DNA of 64,000 nucleotides, from the NCBI RefSeq assembly GCF_009795805.1, contig NZ_WTEY01000002.1:248001-312000 (forward strand), given 5' to 3'. This stretch comes from Gilliamella sp. Pra-s52. Lineage in GTDB: Bacteria; Pseudomonadota; Gammaproteobacteria; Enterobacterales; Orbaceae. Both the position numbers and the translations under genes were made by a program. The notes under the pieces are model-generated. The model saw only the letters and a program-made list of their open reading frames with translations. It did no database searches and had not been told where the DNA came from. Shown piece by piece: positions 27,469-36,980 of this stretch (positions are counted from its first letter, which is position 1; every line of letters starts with the position of its first letter).

Positions 27469-28998
27469 ATGATGACTTCTATAAATAAAAAAATTGATGA
27501 TTTGCTTAAACAGCATCCAGATCTCAAGAATATCACGCCATTTATTGACGCTAACGCTACGACTCCTTATTTAAAAGATGAGTCTAAATATACGCGTAAA
27601 TTGTGTGACTCTATTGAACAAGCGATTCATAAATGTGAATTGCGTGATGGTATGACAATTTCTTTCCATCATGCATTTCGTGAAGGCGATAAAGTTATCA
27701 ATAAAGTCGTTGAAACAATTAGCAAATTAGGCATTAAAAACTTAACATTAGCATCAAGCTCACTATTAAGTTGTAATTCAGCACTTATCCCTCATATCGA
27801 ATCGGGTGTAATTACAAAAATCTATACATCGGGTTTACGTGGTAAATTAGCTGATGCCATTTCACATGGTTTGATGGATAACCCTGTTCATATCCATTCT
27901 CACGGCGGACGTGTAAAATTGATTCAAAGTGGCGAAATTAATATTGATATTGCATTTTTGGCGGTTTCAACTGCTGATGAACAAGGTAATGCTAATGGTG
28001 TATCTGGTAAATCACAATGTGGTGCATTAGGTTATGCTATGGTTGATGCTCAATTTGCTAAGAAAGTCGTATTACTTACTGAAGATATTGTTGGTTACCC
28101 AAATCATCCAGCAAGTATTCGCCAAGATCAAGTTGACTATATTGTTAAAGTTGATGAGGTTGGTGATCCAACTAAGATCAGCGTTGGTGCTGCACGTATC
28201 ACTAGTAACCCTCGTGAACTGATGATTGCGCGTTATGCAGCAGATGTTATTGAATATTCAGGCTATTTTAAAGATGGTTTTTCTATTCAAACTGGTTCTG
28301 GTGCGTCTTCAACCGCAGCAACACGTTTCCTAGAAAATCGTATGCGTGCTAAAAATATCACCGCATCATTTGCTTTAGGTGGTATTACGGCTAGTATTGT
28401 TGATCTTCATGAAAAAGGTTTAGTAAAACGTTTACTTGATACTCAAAGCTTTGATGGTACAGCTGGACAATCTTTAGGTCGAAATAAAGATCATATTGAA
28501 GTTTCAACTAATGTCTATGCAAATCCAGCCTCTAAAGGTGCTAGTGTCGATGAGTTAGATATTGTGATCCTTAGTGCGTTAGAAATTGACCTTGATTATA
28601 ACGTTAACGTGTTAACCGGTTCTGACGGTGTTATGCGTGGCGCATCAGGTGGTCACTGTGATACAGCTGCTGGTGCAAATTTAACTATTATTGTTGCGCC
28701 ACTCATTCGTAGCCGAATCCCTACTGTAATTAAGAAAGTTACAACGGTTGTGACACCGGGTGAAAGTGTCGATGTTCTTGTTACTGACCATGGTATAGCG
28801 GTTAACCCTGCTCGTCCTGAAATTGCAGAACGATTAAAAGCGGCTAATTTACCAGTCATGAGTATTGAAGAGCTATATCAACGTGCTGTTTCGTTAACGG
28901 GTGAACCAAAACCAATTGAATTTAATGATAAAATCGTTGGTGTTGTTCATTTCCGTGATGGTTCAATCATTGATGTGGTTCGTCAAGTTAAGGACTAA
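27469..28998 (+). CDS. citF: Citrate lyase alpha subunit
   Basis: Citrate:acetyl-ACP transferase that exchanges acetate for citrate on CitD. I start at ATG 27469 after AGG at 27460-27462, giving 509 residues against 510 in E. coli; the frame is open upstream to 27439 but only inside citE. Family features include TISFHHAFREGDKVIN, SGLRGKLADAISHGL, and the glycine-rich GSDGVMRGASGGHCDTAAGA loop near residue 400. A terminator-like hairpin begins 10 bases after the stop. Confidence 0.96.
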   Translation: MMTSINKKIDDLLKQHPDLKNITPFIDANATTPYLKDESKYTRKLCDSIEQAIHKCELRDGMTISFHHAFREGDKVINKVVETISKLGIKNLTLASSSLLSCNSALIPHIESGVITKIYTSGLRGKLADAISHGLMDNPVHIHSHGGRVKLIQSGEINIDIAFLAVSTADEQGNANGVSGKSQCGALGYAMVDAQFAKKVVLLTEDIVGYPNHPASIRQDQVDYIVKVDEVGDPTKISVGAARITSNPRELMIARYAADVIEYSGYFKDGFSIQTGSGASSTAATRFLENRMRAKNITASFALGGITASIVDLHEKGLVKRLLDTQSFDGTAGQSLGRNKDHIEVSTNVYANPASKGASVDELDIVILSALEIDLDYNVNVLTGSDGVMRGASGGHCDTAAGANLTIIVAPLIRSRIPTVIKKVTTVVTPGESVDVLVTDHGIAVNPARPEIAERLKAANLPVMSIEELYQRAVSLTGEPKPIEFNDKIVGVVHFRDGSIIDVVRQVKD

Positions 28999-29008
28999 TT
29001 AACCACAA

Positions 29009-29040
29009 AGTAGCATGACATTAGCTGATGCCATGCTACT
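29009..29040 (+). terminator. Terminator-like hairpin between citF and citX
   Basis: Nine pairs (AGTAGCATG and complement), one A-C mismatch, then three more pairs close a 6-base loop. TATCTTTTTC follows. It lies inside the operon, 13 bases before the citX start, so it probably lowers citX expression relative to the lyase subunits. Confidence 0.7.
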
Positions 29041-29053
29041 TATCTTTTTCATT

Positions 29054-29611
29054 ATGAATGATATATTAATTAAATTTGATGATGGCACCCCCATCACACT
29101 TGAACAGATGTTATTGGCTAAAGAAAAACGTGTACAAAGCCAACAAGAAGCAATAAAACGTTATCATTATCCACTTATTTCGTTAAGTTTAGTTATCCCC
29201 GGACCAATAAAAAATAGTAGTGGCGCGAATCGATTATTTAAAGAGGCCATTGCCACTATACACAGTACCCTATCAAAAAATGATATTTCATTAATACATG
29301 AAACCCATTTTCATCACATTACTGGCTGTGAAGCCATTATTGTCGCAAAATGCTCAGCCGATATACTAAAGCAATGCTGTATTAATATCGAAGATAATCA
29401 TCCTTTAGGTCGCCTATGGGATATTGATGTTATTGACCCAATAACCCAACAAAGTATTTCTCGCGCTAAATTTGATCACCACTCAAGGCAATGTTTAGTC
29501 TGCCAAGAAATGGCCAAAGTATGTAGTCGAAGCAGAAAACACACTATTGATGAGGTCTTTTCTGCCATTAAAAAAATAACAAACGACTATTTTAGCTTGC
29601 CAATGTATTAA
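29054..29611 (+). CDS. citX: Apo-citrate lyase phosphoribosyl-dephospho-CoA transferase
   Basis: Transfers the 2'-(5''-triphosphoribosyl)-3'-dephospho-CoA group to CitD. From ATG 29054 the protein has 185 residues, near E. coli CitX (183). The diagnostic stretches are YPLISLSLVIPGPIKNS, the motif NHPLGRLWDIDVIDP, and the C-terminal CLVCQEMAKVCSRSRKH with three cysteines. An upstream in-frame ATG at 29015 lies within the terminator-like hairpin and encodes a non-family segment, so I rejected it. No strong ribosome site precedes 29054. Confidence 0.92.
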   Translation: MNDILIKFDDGTPITLEQMLLAKEKRVQSQQEAIKRYHYPLISLSLVIPGPIKNSSGANRLFKEAIATIHSTLSKNDISLIHETHFHHITGCEAIIVAKCSADILKQCCINIEDNHPLGRLWDIDVIDPITQQSISRAKFDHHSRQCLVCQEMAKVCSRSRKHTIDEVFSAIKKITNDYFSLPMY

Positions 29612-29629
29612 GGAATATAAAAACCAATA

Positions 29630-29661
29630 GGATTAACGAAATAAATCTATTTCATTAATCC
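29630..29661. terminator. Hairpin between citX and metB
   Basis: Thirteen pairs with one C-A mismatch and loop AATC. On the minus strand, downstream of metB, TTGGTTTTTAT follows, so it best serves metB but may also stop citX transcription. Confidence 0.6.
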
Positions 29662-29694
29662 AAATAGCTAAATATAGATGCGCAAAAATAGACA

Positions 29695-30861
29695 CTACAC
29701 TTTTGCCAATGCTTGTTCTAAATCAGCAAGTAAATCGGCAATATCTTCCAAGCCGACAGAAATACGCAATAACTGATCTGAAATCCCTGCTGTTTTTCGA
29801 GCCTCAGCACTAATGCCTGAGTGAGTCATCGTTGCAGGATGGCATACAAGGCTTTCAACACCGCCAAGTGATTGAGCTAAGGTGAAAATTTTAAGCGACT
29901 CTAAAAACGTTGGCATGGTATCAGCATCACCTACTAATTCAAAACTAAGTAATGAGCCAAAGCCTTTTTGCTGTTTTTGGGCGATATCGTGCCCAAGGTT
30001 TGACGGTAAAGATGGATGATAGACTTTAGCTATTTTTGGATGATTAGCTAAGTATTGAACAACTTTTTGTGCATTGTCCTGCTGTAGTTTTACTCGCGCT
30101 GAAAGTGTTCTTAATCCACGCAACAGAAGATAGCTATCAAATGATGACGTCATCGTACCAATATTATTAGCCCACCATAAAACATCTGTAGCTAGTTGCT
30201 GATCTTTAAAGACTAAAATTCCCGCTAATAAATCTGAATGTCCGTTTAAAAATTTAGTACAAGAATGGCTAACAATATCGGCACCAAGTTCTAGCGGTTT
30301 TTGTAATATCGGGGTCATAAAGGTGTTATCAACTAAAACTAATGCCCCAACTTGATGAGCTTGCTCTGCAATTTTTTGAATATCAACAACACGTAATAAA
30401 GGATTACTTGGTGTTTCAATTAATACTAATTTTGGGCGTAAACTAAGCGCTTCTTTTAATGCAACAGGATCGGATTGATCAACAAATTTGGCTTTAAAAT
30501 AACCACGTTGACTTAAGCTATTAAAAAGGCGATAGCTACCTCCATAGCAATCATGTGGTGCAACAACTAAATCATTAGGAGCTAATAATGCAACACTGAT
30601 CAAATGAATTGCCGACATACCACAATTAGTTAAAATGGCATCAATGCCTCCTTCTAATTTAGCAATCGTTTGCTCTACCAAGCGACGGCTAGGATTGGCT
30701 TTTCGACCGTAGTCAAACTCTCTTGGTTTTGCAAAAGCCTCATAGCGATAACAAGTAGATGGTGTGATAACTGGAACAACACTGCCATATTGATCGTCGG
30801 TATTTAATCCACCGCGAACAGCAATCGTCCCTTGACTTAAGTTTTCAGTTTGAATAGTCAT
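29695..30861 (-). CDS. metB: Cystathionine gamma-synthase
   Basis: PLP enzyme that makes cystathionine from O-succinylhomoserine and cysteine in methionine synthesis. ATG 30861 has GAGGG 7 bases upstream and gives 388 residues (E. coli 386); the upstream TTG at 30879 is not needed. The Cys/Met metabolism PLP family is shown by YGRKANPSRRLVEQTIAKLEGG, NCGMSAIH, and the PLP lysine in SHSCTKFLNGHSDLLAG. Divergence from metJ across a MetJ operator favours MetB over other gamma-family lyases. Confidence 0.93.
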   Translation of the reverse strand: MTIQTENLSQGTIAVRGGLNTDDQYGSVVPVITPSTCYRYEAFAKPREFDYGRKANPSRRLVEQTIAKLEGGIDAILTNCGMSAIHLISVALLAPNDLVVAPHDCYGGSYRLFNSLSQRGYFKAKFVDQSDPVALKEALSLRPKLVLIETPSNPLLRVVDIQKIAEQAHQVGALVLVDNTFMTPILQKPLELGADIVSHSCTKFLNGHSDLLAGILVFKDQQLATDVLWWANNIGTMTSSFDSYLLLRGLRTLSARVKLQQDNAQKVVQYLANHPKIAKVYHPSLPSNLGHDIAQKQQKGFGSLLSFELVGDADTMPTFLESLKIFTLAQSLGGVESLVCHPATMTHSGISAEARKTAGISDQLLRISVGLEDIADLLADLEQALAKV

Positions 30862-30928
30862 GATAATGCCCTCAAACAATATTTTATTTAATATAAGATT
30901 AGTCTTGTAAGCATAACATATAAAAAAA

Positions 30929-30976
30929 AGACGTCAACATGTCTAGACGTCTAACTGTCTTGATGTGTAGATTGCA
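30929..30976. promoter_or_regulatory. MetJ operator: tandem met boxes
   Basis: Adjacent 8-base units follow the met-box consensus AGACGTCT: AGACGTCA, ACATGTCT, AGACGTCT (exact), AACTGTCT, then weaker TGATGTGT and AGATTGCA. The array lies between divergent metB and metJ, as in E. coli, and should bind successive MetJ dimers with S-adenosylmethionine to repress both. Confidence 0.92.
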
Positions 30977-31038
30977 GTAATATGAAAAAAAAGATAAAAT
31001 TAACCACATTATTTGTGATGTAATTTTGGTGAACAATA

Positions 31039-31353
31039 ATGGAATGGAACGGCGAATACATAAGCCCTTATGCAGAGCATGGTAAAAAAAGTGAGCAAGT
31101 AAAAAAAATCACAGTATCAATTCCACTTAAAGTATTAAAAATACTAACTGATGAGCGTACTCGCAGACAAGTGAATAATTTGCGTCATGCCACAAATAGT
31201 GAATTATTGTGCGAAGCTTTTCTTCATGCTTACACAGGTCAACCTTTACCATGTGATGAAGATTTGCAAAAAGACCGAGAAGATGGTATCCCAATAAAAA
31301 CACAAAAAATGATGCGAAAATTAGGCATCGATCCAGATTTAATTGATGAGTAA
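31039..31353 (+). CDS. metJ: Methionine repressor MetJ
   Basis: Ribbon-helix-helix repressor of methionine genes with S-adenosylmethionine as corepressor. At 104 residues it is collinear with E. coli MetJ, and about residues 5-70 are almost identical. The DNA-contacting strand [15 protein letters not shown] and the [16 protein letters not shown] helix are intact. The last 30 residues diverge. The operator in front of it suggests autoregulation. Confidence 0.98.
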   Translation: MEWNGEYISPYAEHGKKSEQVKKITVSIPLKVLKILTDERTRRQVNNLRHATNSELLCEAFLHAYTGQPLPCDEDLQKDREDGIPIKTQKMMRKLGIDPDLIDE

Positions 31354-31389
31354 AAAATTATTTTTCAATATTAATTTTTCTTAAATAAT

Positions 31390-31414
31390 AAAAAGGCGCA
31401 CTAAGCGCCTTTTT
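31390..31414. terminator. Bidirectional terminator metJ / rpmE
   Basis: AAAAAGGCGC, loop ACTAA, GCGCCTTTTT: a perfect 10-base-pair stem with an A run on one side and a T run on the other, between convergent genes. Confidence 0.92.
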
Positions 31415-31433
31415 ATTATTGCTTATCGCAATA

Positions 31434-31649
31434 TTATTTTTTACCACCAACCATAGCAAAACGTTGTTTAAATTTATCTACACGTCCGCCAGTTGCAACA
31501 TCACGTTGTTTACCTGTATAAAACGGATGGCATTCACCACATACGTCAAGATGAATATCATGGCCAATAGTTGAATGCGTTTTAATTACGTTACCGCAAG
31601 AGCAAGTTGCATTAATTGCAGTATATTCTGGATGGATACCTTCTTTCAT
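31434..31649 (-). CDS. rpmE: 50S ribosomal protein L31
   Basis: Zinc-binding ribosomal protein of 71 residues. It is the cysteine-containing form, with CSC near residue 16 and CGEC near residue 37, in contrast to the zinc-independent paralogue YkgM. FYTGKQ and [11 protein letters not shown] are the conserved core. It is a single gene with its own terminator. Confidence 0.97.
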   Translation of the reverse strand: MKEGIHPEYTAINATCSCGNVIKTHSTIGHDIHLDVCGECHPFYTGKQRDVATGGRVDKFKQRFAMVGGKK

Positions 31650-31790
31650 AATAAACCTCTAAAGTTTGTTCGTATCGCTATATAAACGGCTATAAAAGCA
31701 AAATCTATACACCATACGAGTGTTAAAAAACATGATAAGGTTGCGAATTATATGCCTTAAAGCTTAAATAATCAAGCGACAAAAAACTAA

Positions 31791-32843
31791 TTAAACAGGT
31801 AACAACCCTATTGTTACTTGTAACTCAACCTTTTCACCATTTCGCAATACAATAATGGGGACAGTCGTACCCGGTTTCAACTCAGCAATTTGATCCATTG
31901 TTTCAACTATTGATTTAACAGGCTTATTATTTACCATAATCAAGATATCATTAGTTTGTATGCCCGCCTGTAATGAAGGACCTTCAGTATTGGTAACTAA
32001 AATACCTAATACCACGGGTATATCACTTGGATTTTGAGTGGGCGCAAACTCTAAACCATCAATCCCAATATAACCACGAATAACTTTTCCATCCTGAATT
32101 AATTTATTCATAATTTTTACAGCCAAAGAAGTTGGAATTGCAAATCCAATGCCTTCAGGAACATCATTACCTAAATTTTTTGCAAAAGTGAGTGTATTAA
32201 TTCCCATCAATTCACCTTTAGTATTAACGAGTGCTCCACCAGAATTACCATGATTTATTGATGCATCAGTTTGAATAAAATTTTGTCGTCGATAAGGACT
32301 TAACCCATCACGACCAGTAGCACTAATAATACCTTGTGTAATGGTTTGACCTATATTGTAAGGATTACCAATTGCTAAAACTACATCACCAATTTGGGGC
32401 TCACGATTTGGGTTTATGGATATAGTTGGAAGATTAGTTGCTTCAATTTTTAACACTGCAATATCCACTAACTTATCAGAACCAACAGGCAGCGCTTCAA
32501 AAATCCGCCCGTCTTGTAATGCAACAATAATTTGTTCTGCACCGTCAACAACATGATAATTAGTAACAATATAACCTTGCTCACTCATAATTACTCCTGA
32601 ACCAAGCGGAGTTATTGCGCTAGCTTGTGATTCTTTAGATAAAGAATTAATTGAGCGACTATAAATATTAACCACTGCAGGAGCTGCTATTTTAACTGCA
32701 CTAGAATAACTTAATGGGTTATCACTAAAAATTGAACTTGGAAAATTTGATTGATTCCCTTTTTGCAAAGAAGGAAAAATAATCAATAAAACAATAGCTA
32801 AAACCGTACCAATTAATATTGGCCATAAAAATTTTTTAAGCAT
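31791..32843 (-). CDS. degS: Inner-membrane serine protease DegS
   Basis: Membrane-anchored sensor protease that starts the sigmaE response by cutting RseA when its PDZ domain binds misfolded porin C termini. From ATG 32843 it has 350 residues: one membrane anchor (about 4-24), a trypsin-like domain with His (TNYHVVDGA), Asp (LVDIAVLKI) and Ser (INHGNSGGALVN), and a single PDZ domain. The frame extends upstream to 32891, but this start aligns with E. coli. It lies downstream of degQ, as in E. coli. Confidence 0.94.
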   Translation of the reverse strand: MLKKFLWPILIGTVLAIVLLIIFPSLQKGNQSNFPSSIFSDNPLSYSSAVKIAAPAVVNIYSRSINSLSKESQASAITPLGSGVIMSEQGYIVTNYHVVDGAEQIIVALQDGRIFEALPVGSDKLVDIAVLKIEATNLPTISINPNREPQIGDVVLAIGNPYNIGQTITQGIISATGRDGLSPYRRQNFIQTDASINHGNSGGALVNTKGELMGINTLTFAKNLGNDVPEGIGFAIPTSLAVKIMNKLIQDGKVIRGYIGIDGLEFAPTQNPSDIPVVLGILVTNTEGPSLQAGIQTNDILIMVNNKPVKSIVETMDQIAELKPGTTVPIIVLRNGEKVELQVTIGLLPV

Positions 32844-32917
32844 TTGTGGGTTATTTGGGTAGTAATAAGATGATAGATGAAATTCTACCATATCTAATCA
32901 AAGCTTAATATGAGAGT

Positions 32918-32943
32918 TTTCGCCGATAAAGATATCGGCGAAA
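32918..32943 (-). other. Stable hairpin between degQ and degS
   Basis: An 11-pair perfect inverted repeat (core CGCCGATA/TATCGGCG, loop of 4) lies between the degQ stop and the degS start. No T run follows on the minus strand, so it is better seen as an RNA stabiliser or attenuator than a simple terminator. Confidence 0.5.
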
Positions 32944-32957
32944 TTGAGGCTTCATAA

Positions 32958-34331
32958 TTAGCGTAAAATAAGGTAAATTCGACTATTACCTCGTATAATA
33001 TTCAAAGCAATAGCTGATGGTTTACTATCAATGATTTTACGCAACTCGGCAATATTATTCACTCTTTCTTTATTAACACCAGTAATAAGATCACCTTCTT
33101 GTAAACTTAAACGAGATGCAGGAGAGTTTTTAGCAATGCTTTCAATTAACACACCTTTTTGTCCTTTTACTTCACCATTACTTAAATTTGCGCCATCAAG
33201 GGCTGCATGAAGAGATTTGGCTTCAGTAGACGACTCATCGCTATTTTTTAATTTAACATTAACAGTTATCTCTTTTCCATCGCGAATTAATCCTAATTTT
33301 ACTGTTCGTCCAGCACCTGTTGTTGCAATCTTAGCTCTTAATTCAGCAAAACTATCTACTGGTTTACCATCCATTGAAACAATAACATCCCCAGACTTAA
33401 TTCCAGCCGCTTTTGCCGCAGAATCATCTAGAACTTCACTGACAAATGCACCTTTTTGTATATCTAGATCAAATGCCTTTGCAATATCAGATGTTAACTC
33501 GTTACCTTTTATACCAAGCACACCGCGTTTAACCTCACCATATTCAATAAGTTGAGAAGTTAAACTTTTCACCATATTACTCGGAATTGCAAAACCGATA
33601 CCAACATTTCCTCCGCTAGGTGCAATAATTGCAGTATTTACACCGACTAATTCACCATTCAAATTAACCAGTGCCCCACCGGAGTTACCCTGATTAATTG
33701 ATGCATCAGTTTGGATAAAATTCTCAAAACCATTCATATTAAGACCAGTTCGAGCAAGTGCTGAAATAATTCCTGAAGTGACAGTTTGCCCAATGCCAAA
33801 TGGATTTCCAATTGCAACCACATAATCACCAACACGTAGCTTATCTGAATCAGCAAGCTTAATTGCGGTTAATTTTTTTGCATCTTCGACTTTAAGTAAA
33901 GCAATATCACTTTGTGGATCTTTGCCAATAAGTTTTGCTTTGTATTCATGTCCGTCATTTAATGAAACCGTTATTTTATCAGCATTATCAATAACATGAT
34001 TATTAGTAACAACATATCCTTTTTCAGCATCAATAATTACACCTGATCCTAGCCCAGAAAAGGCTCTTGATTGACTATCAGGATAACCAAAAAATCGTCT
34101 AAATTCCTCTGGCATATCATTTTGCATTTGCGCAGTACCCTCAACTTTAATACTGACAACTGAAGGTAATACTGTTTCAAGCATAGGAGCTAAACTTGGT
34201 TGCTGTGCGTTATTATCAGTTGGGATGGAAGGAAAAGAAGCATAAACATTCAGCACTGAAGACAGGCTTAGTCCCAAACCTAATGCCCAAATACTTAACA
34301 ATTTTTTTTGTTTTCTTAATGAATCAATCAT
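32958..34331 (-). CDS. degQ: Periplasmic serine endoprotease DegQ
   Basis: HtrA-family protease/chaperone of 457 residues with a signal peptide (cleavage likely after NVYA). The protease domain holds the triad His (TNNHVIDNA), Asp (SDIALLKV) and Ser (QGNSGGALVN), followed by two PDZ domains (VLGIKGNEL... and GVLIESIAKNSPA...). The short LA loop and the yhcB-degQ-degS order favour DegQ over DegP, which has a longer loop. GAGA before the ATG fits initiation. Confidence 0.92.
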   Translation of the reverse strand: MIDSLRKQKKLLSIWALGLGLSLSSVLNVYASFPSIPTDNNAQQPSLAPMLETVLPSVVSIKVEGTAQMQNDMPEEFRRFFGYPDSQSRAFSGLGSGVIIDAEKGYVVTNNHVIDNADKITVSLNDGHEYKAKLIGKDPQSDIALLKVEDAKKLTAIKLADSDKLRVGDYVVAIGNPFGIGQTVTSGIISALARTGLNMNGFENFIQTDASINQGNSGGALVNLNGELVGVNTAIIAPSGGNVGIGFAIPSNMVKSLTSQLIEYGEVKRGVLGIKGNELTSDIAKAFDLDIQKGAFVSEVLDDSAAKAAGIKSGDVIVSMDGKPVDSFAELRAKIATTGAGRTVKLGLIRDGKEITVNVKLKNSDESSTEAKSLHAALDGANLSNGEVKGQKGVLIESIAKNSPASRLSLQEGDLITGVNKERVNNIAELRKIIDSKPSAIALNIIRGNSRIYLILR

Positions 34332-34435
34332 TTTAAAATCTCTCGCCTTTACAAAAAATTAATCTCTATAAAAATGCTTTGCCATGAAATAATGGTGAAT
34401 AAATCGCTAATAATTAAGATTTATTTCCATCTGCT

Positions 34436-34822
34436 TTATAAATTAGAAGGATTATCAGAATAATCTCTAGGTTGTTTACCAAGTGTAATTTCGTCTGTTC
34501 CGTCCAATTTTAAATCAGAGCTAGAATCGAAATCCAAAGACTGGATACTATCATTATCCACAAATTGACTAGAATTTTCAGCCATATGTTGATAAAGACG
34601 ACGAAAATCTTTCGCCATATTATCTAATATCTCTGCACTATGTGAAAAGTGTTTAGCAATCATTTGTTTTTGTGCTACTAATTCATCTTTCGTTTGCTCT
34701 AACTCTTGTTTAACTTTGGCATATTTACGAGCTTTAGGGCTAATAATGCTCGTAAAAATAAAACCAACAACAAAACCAATTGCTAACCCAATTATAAGAT
34801 AAATCAACATATCTTTATCCAT
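34436..34822 (-). CDS. zapG: YhcB/ZapG inner-membrane protein
   Basis: DUF1043 protein of 128 residues: one N-terminal membrane helix (about 5-25, with GxxxGF-type spacing), then a coiled coil (residues 33-60, KQELEQTKDELVAQKQ) and an acidic disordered tail. The E. coli homologue YhcB affects cell-envelope growth and division. AAGGAG precedes the start. It sits upstream of degQ exactly as in E. coli. Confidence 0.9.
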   Translation of the reverse strand: MDKDMLIYLIIGLAIGFVVGFIFTSIISPKARKYAKVKQELEQTKDELVAQKQMIAKHFSHSAEILDNMAKDFRRLYQHMAENSSQFVDNDSIQSLDFDSSSDLKLDGTDEITLGKQPRDYSDNPSNL

Positions 34823-34884
34823 AATCCACTCCTTGTATTTTTAAGATATATAATTTTATAAAATTGAAACTCGATTATCAGTAT

Positions 34885-35346
34885 TTATTTTGCATGGTTA
34901 GCAAGTTTTATCAATTGTTTTTTCAATTTATCTGGCGCATTTTCTGCTAACTCATATAAAAACATTGCACTTTTTTCGGTCATCAAACTTGAGCCTAAAG
35001 GTAATTTAGAAACATTAAAATGGCACTGTGACAATGTTACCGAAATGTTTGGATTAATCCGATATTGGATAGAGGATAGTGACGGTAAAATGTTTTTCCG
35101 TATCTCAGAGATTAAATTGCTTTGTTCATATTTCAATCTAGTTAACCAACTTGCTGAACTAACTTCAAGAACAAGAACCCCTTGGCGATAATTAGCCACT
35201 CGGCACTGTTGTTTCAATGGCGATGGTAACAACTCATTGATAACATGACTTAATTTACTCAATGCAAATGTTCTATCTTTTATCTCAGATAAACATGATT
35301 CCTGAGATAATATTGATGATAACATTTGAGGCTCATTATAGCGCAT
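34885..35346 (-). CDS. dciA: DciA-like (DUF721) replicative helicase loader
   Basis: A 153-residue protein with an N-terminal DUF721 domain (about 25-110): helix LSHVINELLPSPLKQQC, then strand YRQGVLVLEVSSASWLTRLKYEQSNLISEIR and the loop leading to INPNI. In bacteria without phage-derived DnaC/DnaI, DciA assists DnaB. Enterobacterales typically use DnaC, so its presence suggests a lineage outside that group, or coexistence. In many gammaproteobacteria dciA is beside secM-secA; here they are 25 kb apart. Sequence identity is moderate. Confidence 0.75.
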   Translation of the reverse strand: MRYNEPQMLSSILSQESCLSEIKDRTFALSKLSHVINELLPSPLKQQCRVANYRQGVLVLEVSSASWLTRLKYEQSNLISEIRKNILPSLSSIQYRINPNISVTLSQCHFNVSKLPLGSSLMTEKSAMFLYELAENAPDKLKKQLIKLANHAK

Positions 35347-35590
35347 ATTTTGTTTTTACCTTTACTTCTTAATAAAAATAGGTCAATTAATTCGGTATAA
35401 ATGAACAATTCAATATTAAATAATTTACCTCATTTCATTAAAAATGTCCTGTTTAAAAAATATATTTACAGTTTGATAACGATTACTTTATTAAGTTAAA
35501 TTTTAAACTTTAATTAAAGATAATAGATAAAAATAATAAAAAAAGACTAACTGTAAATTATAGCGGTTAATCTTTTTAGAAAGGTCACTA

Positions 35591-36934
35591 TTAAGCAATA
35601 AGACTAATAACAAGAACAACAATTAAACCGACAATTGAATTAACTAATTCTAACAGTCCCCATGTTTTTAAAGTATCTTTAATCGATAAATCAAAATAAC
35701 CTTTAAATAACCAAAAAGACGCATCATTGATGTGTGTTAATGTATTAGAACCAGCTGCAGTAGCAAGCACAAGTAATGCTGGATTAACTCCATTCATAAC
35801 ACCTGTTGTTGGATCAATAACAGCAGCACCAATAATACCAGCCGCTGTCATTGCAGAAACAACTCCTTGCCCTGTTGCTAAACGAATTAGCACAGTAATT
35901 AACCACGCCATAATATAAGGTGAGACCCCTCCCGTTGACATCAATTGTCCAATAGTATCACCAATTCCAGTATCAATAATAATTTGTTTTAATGCACCGC
36001 CGGCACCAATAATTAATACAACCATTGCAATACCTTTTACTGCATTGTCAAAAGAATGCATAACCCATTCCATTGAATGATTAAGTTTTTTTCCAAATAA
36101 TATAAATGCAACAATCATAGCAATAAACATTGAAATTTGAGATGAGCCAATAAAATTAAGAACTGAGTAAACAGTTGTTCCTTTTTCTAACCATATATTT
36201 GCTATTGTCGTTGCAATCATAATGTAAGCCGGAATCAAAGGAACAGTAATGGATGAAAAAAAAGAAGGAAGATTATTTTCATCAACAGGCGCTTCAGATT
36301 GTAAAAATTGAGGTGTTGGTCTTTCTAAATTACCTAAAATTTTAGGAAGAATCAATCCAGCAAAAATGACCGAAGGAATCGCAACAATTAACCCATAAAT
36401 ATAGACCATTCCCATATCGGCGTTATATGCATTTACTAGAGCTACGGGTCCTGGTTGTGGTGGGAATAAAGAGTGAGCGGTTGTTGCCGCTGCAACTCCA
36501 GGAATAGCTAATTTCAAAAATGGAATTTTTGCTTCTTTTGCTAATGCAATGACTAACGGAGCTAATATGATAAATGCAGCTTCATAAAACATTGCTAGAC
36601 CAAATATAAGCCCCATAATAATGATCGCTAGTTTTACATATTTAATTCCAAGTTTTTTTAATAATGTTTGAGCAATTTGATGAGCAGCACCAGAATCAAC
36701 CATTAATTTGCCAATAACTGCCCCAAAAACAACAATAATAGCTAATTCACCAAGAGTTCCACCAAATCCTGATTTAATCGTTTTAAGAATACTTAATAAA
36801 TCCATTTTAGCCATCAAGCCAACAAATATTGCGGCAGCTAATAATGCAACCATTGAGTTTATTTTAAAACGAATATTTAATATTAACATTAATCCTATTC
36901 CAAGGATAACCCAAAGAATATTTAAAAATTCCAT
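35591..36934 (-). CDS. gntP: GntP-family gluconate/fructuronate:H+ symporter
   Basis: A 447-residue permease, equal to E. coli GntP, with about 12 hydrophobic segments. Family sequences include [33 protein letters not shown] and [17 protein letters not shown] near residue 155. GGGGAG stands 9 bases before the start. E. coli gntP also neighbours uxuAB and imports fructuronate. It follows the broken uxuB by about 45 bases on the same strand, so it is probably cotranscribed and under UxuR and CRP control. Confidence 0.9.
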   Translation of the reverse strand: MEFLNILWVILGIGLMLILNIRFKINSMVALLAAAIFVGLMAKMDLLSILKTIKSGFGGTLGELAIIVVFGAVIGKLMVDSGAAHQIAQTLLKKLGIKYVKLAIIIMGLIFGLAMFYEAAFIILAPLVIALAKEAKIPFLKLAIPGVAAATTAHSLFPPQPGPVALVNAYNADMGMVYIYGLIVAIPSVIFAGLILPKILGNLERPTPQFLQSEAPVDENNLPSFFSSITVPLIPAYIMIATTIANIWLEKGTTVYSVLNFIGSSQISMFIAMIVAFILFGKKLNHSMEWVMHSFDNAVKGIAMVVLIIGAGGALKQIIIDTGIGDTIGQLMSTGGVSPYIMAWLITVLIRLATGQGVVSAMTAAGIIGAAVIDPTTGVMNGVNPALLVLATAAGSNTLTHINDASFWLFKGYFDLSIKDTLKTWGLLELVNSIVGLIVVLVISLIA

Positions 36935-36980
36935 GAAGAATAACTCCCCTATTTTAGATTTTATTTTTATTAGTTAAAAA

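Noticed and set aside
29015-29053. citX start at the upstream ATG
   Set aside because: That ATG lies in the stem of a terminator-like hairpin and the extra 13 residues have no counterpart in CitX.
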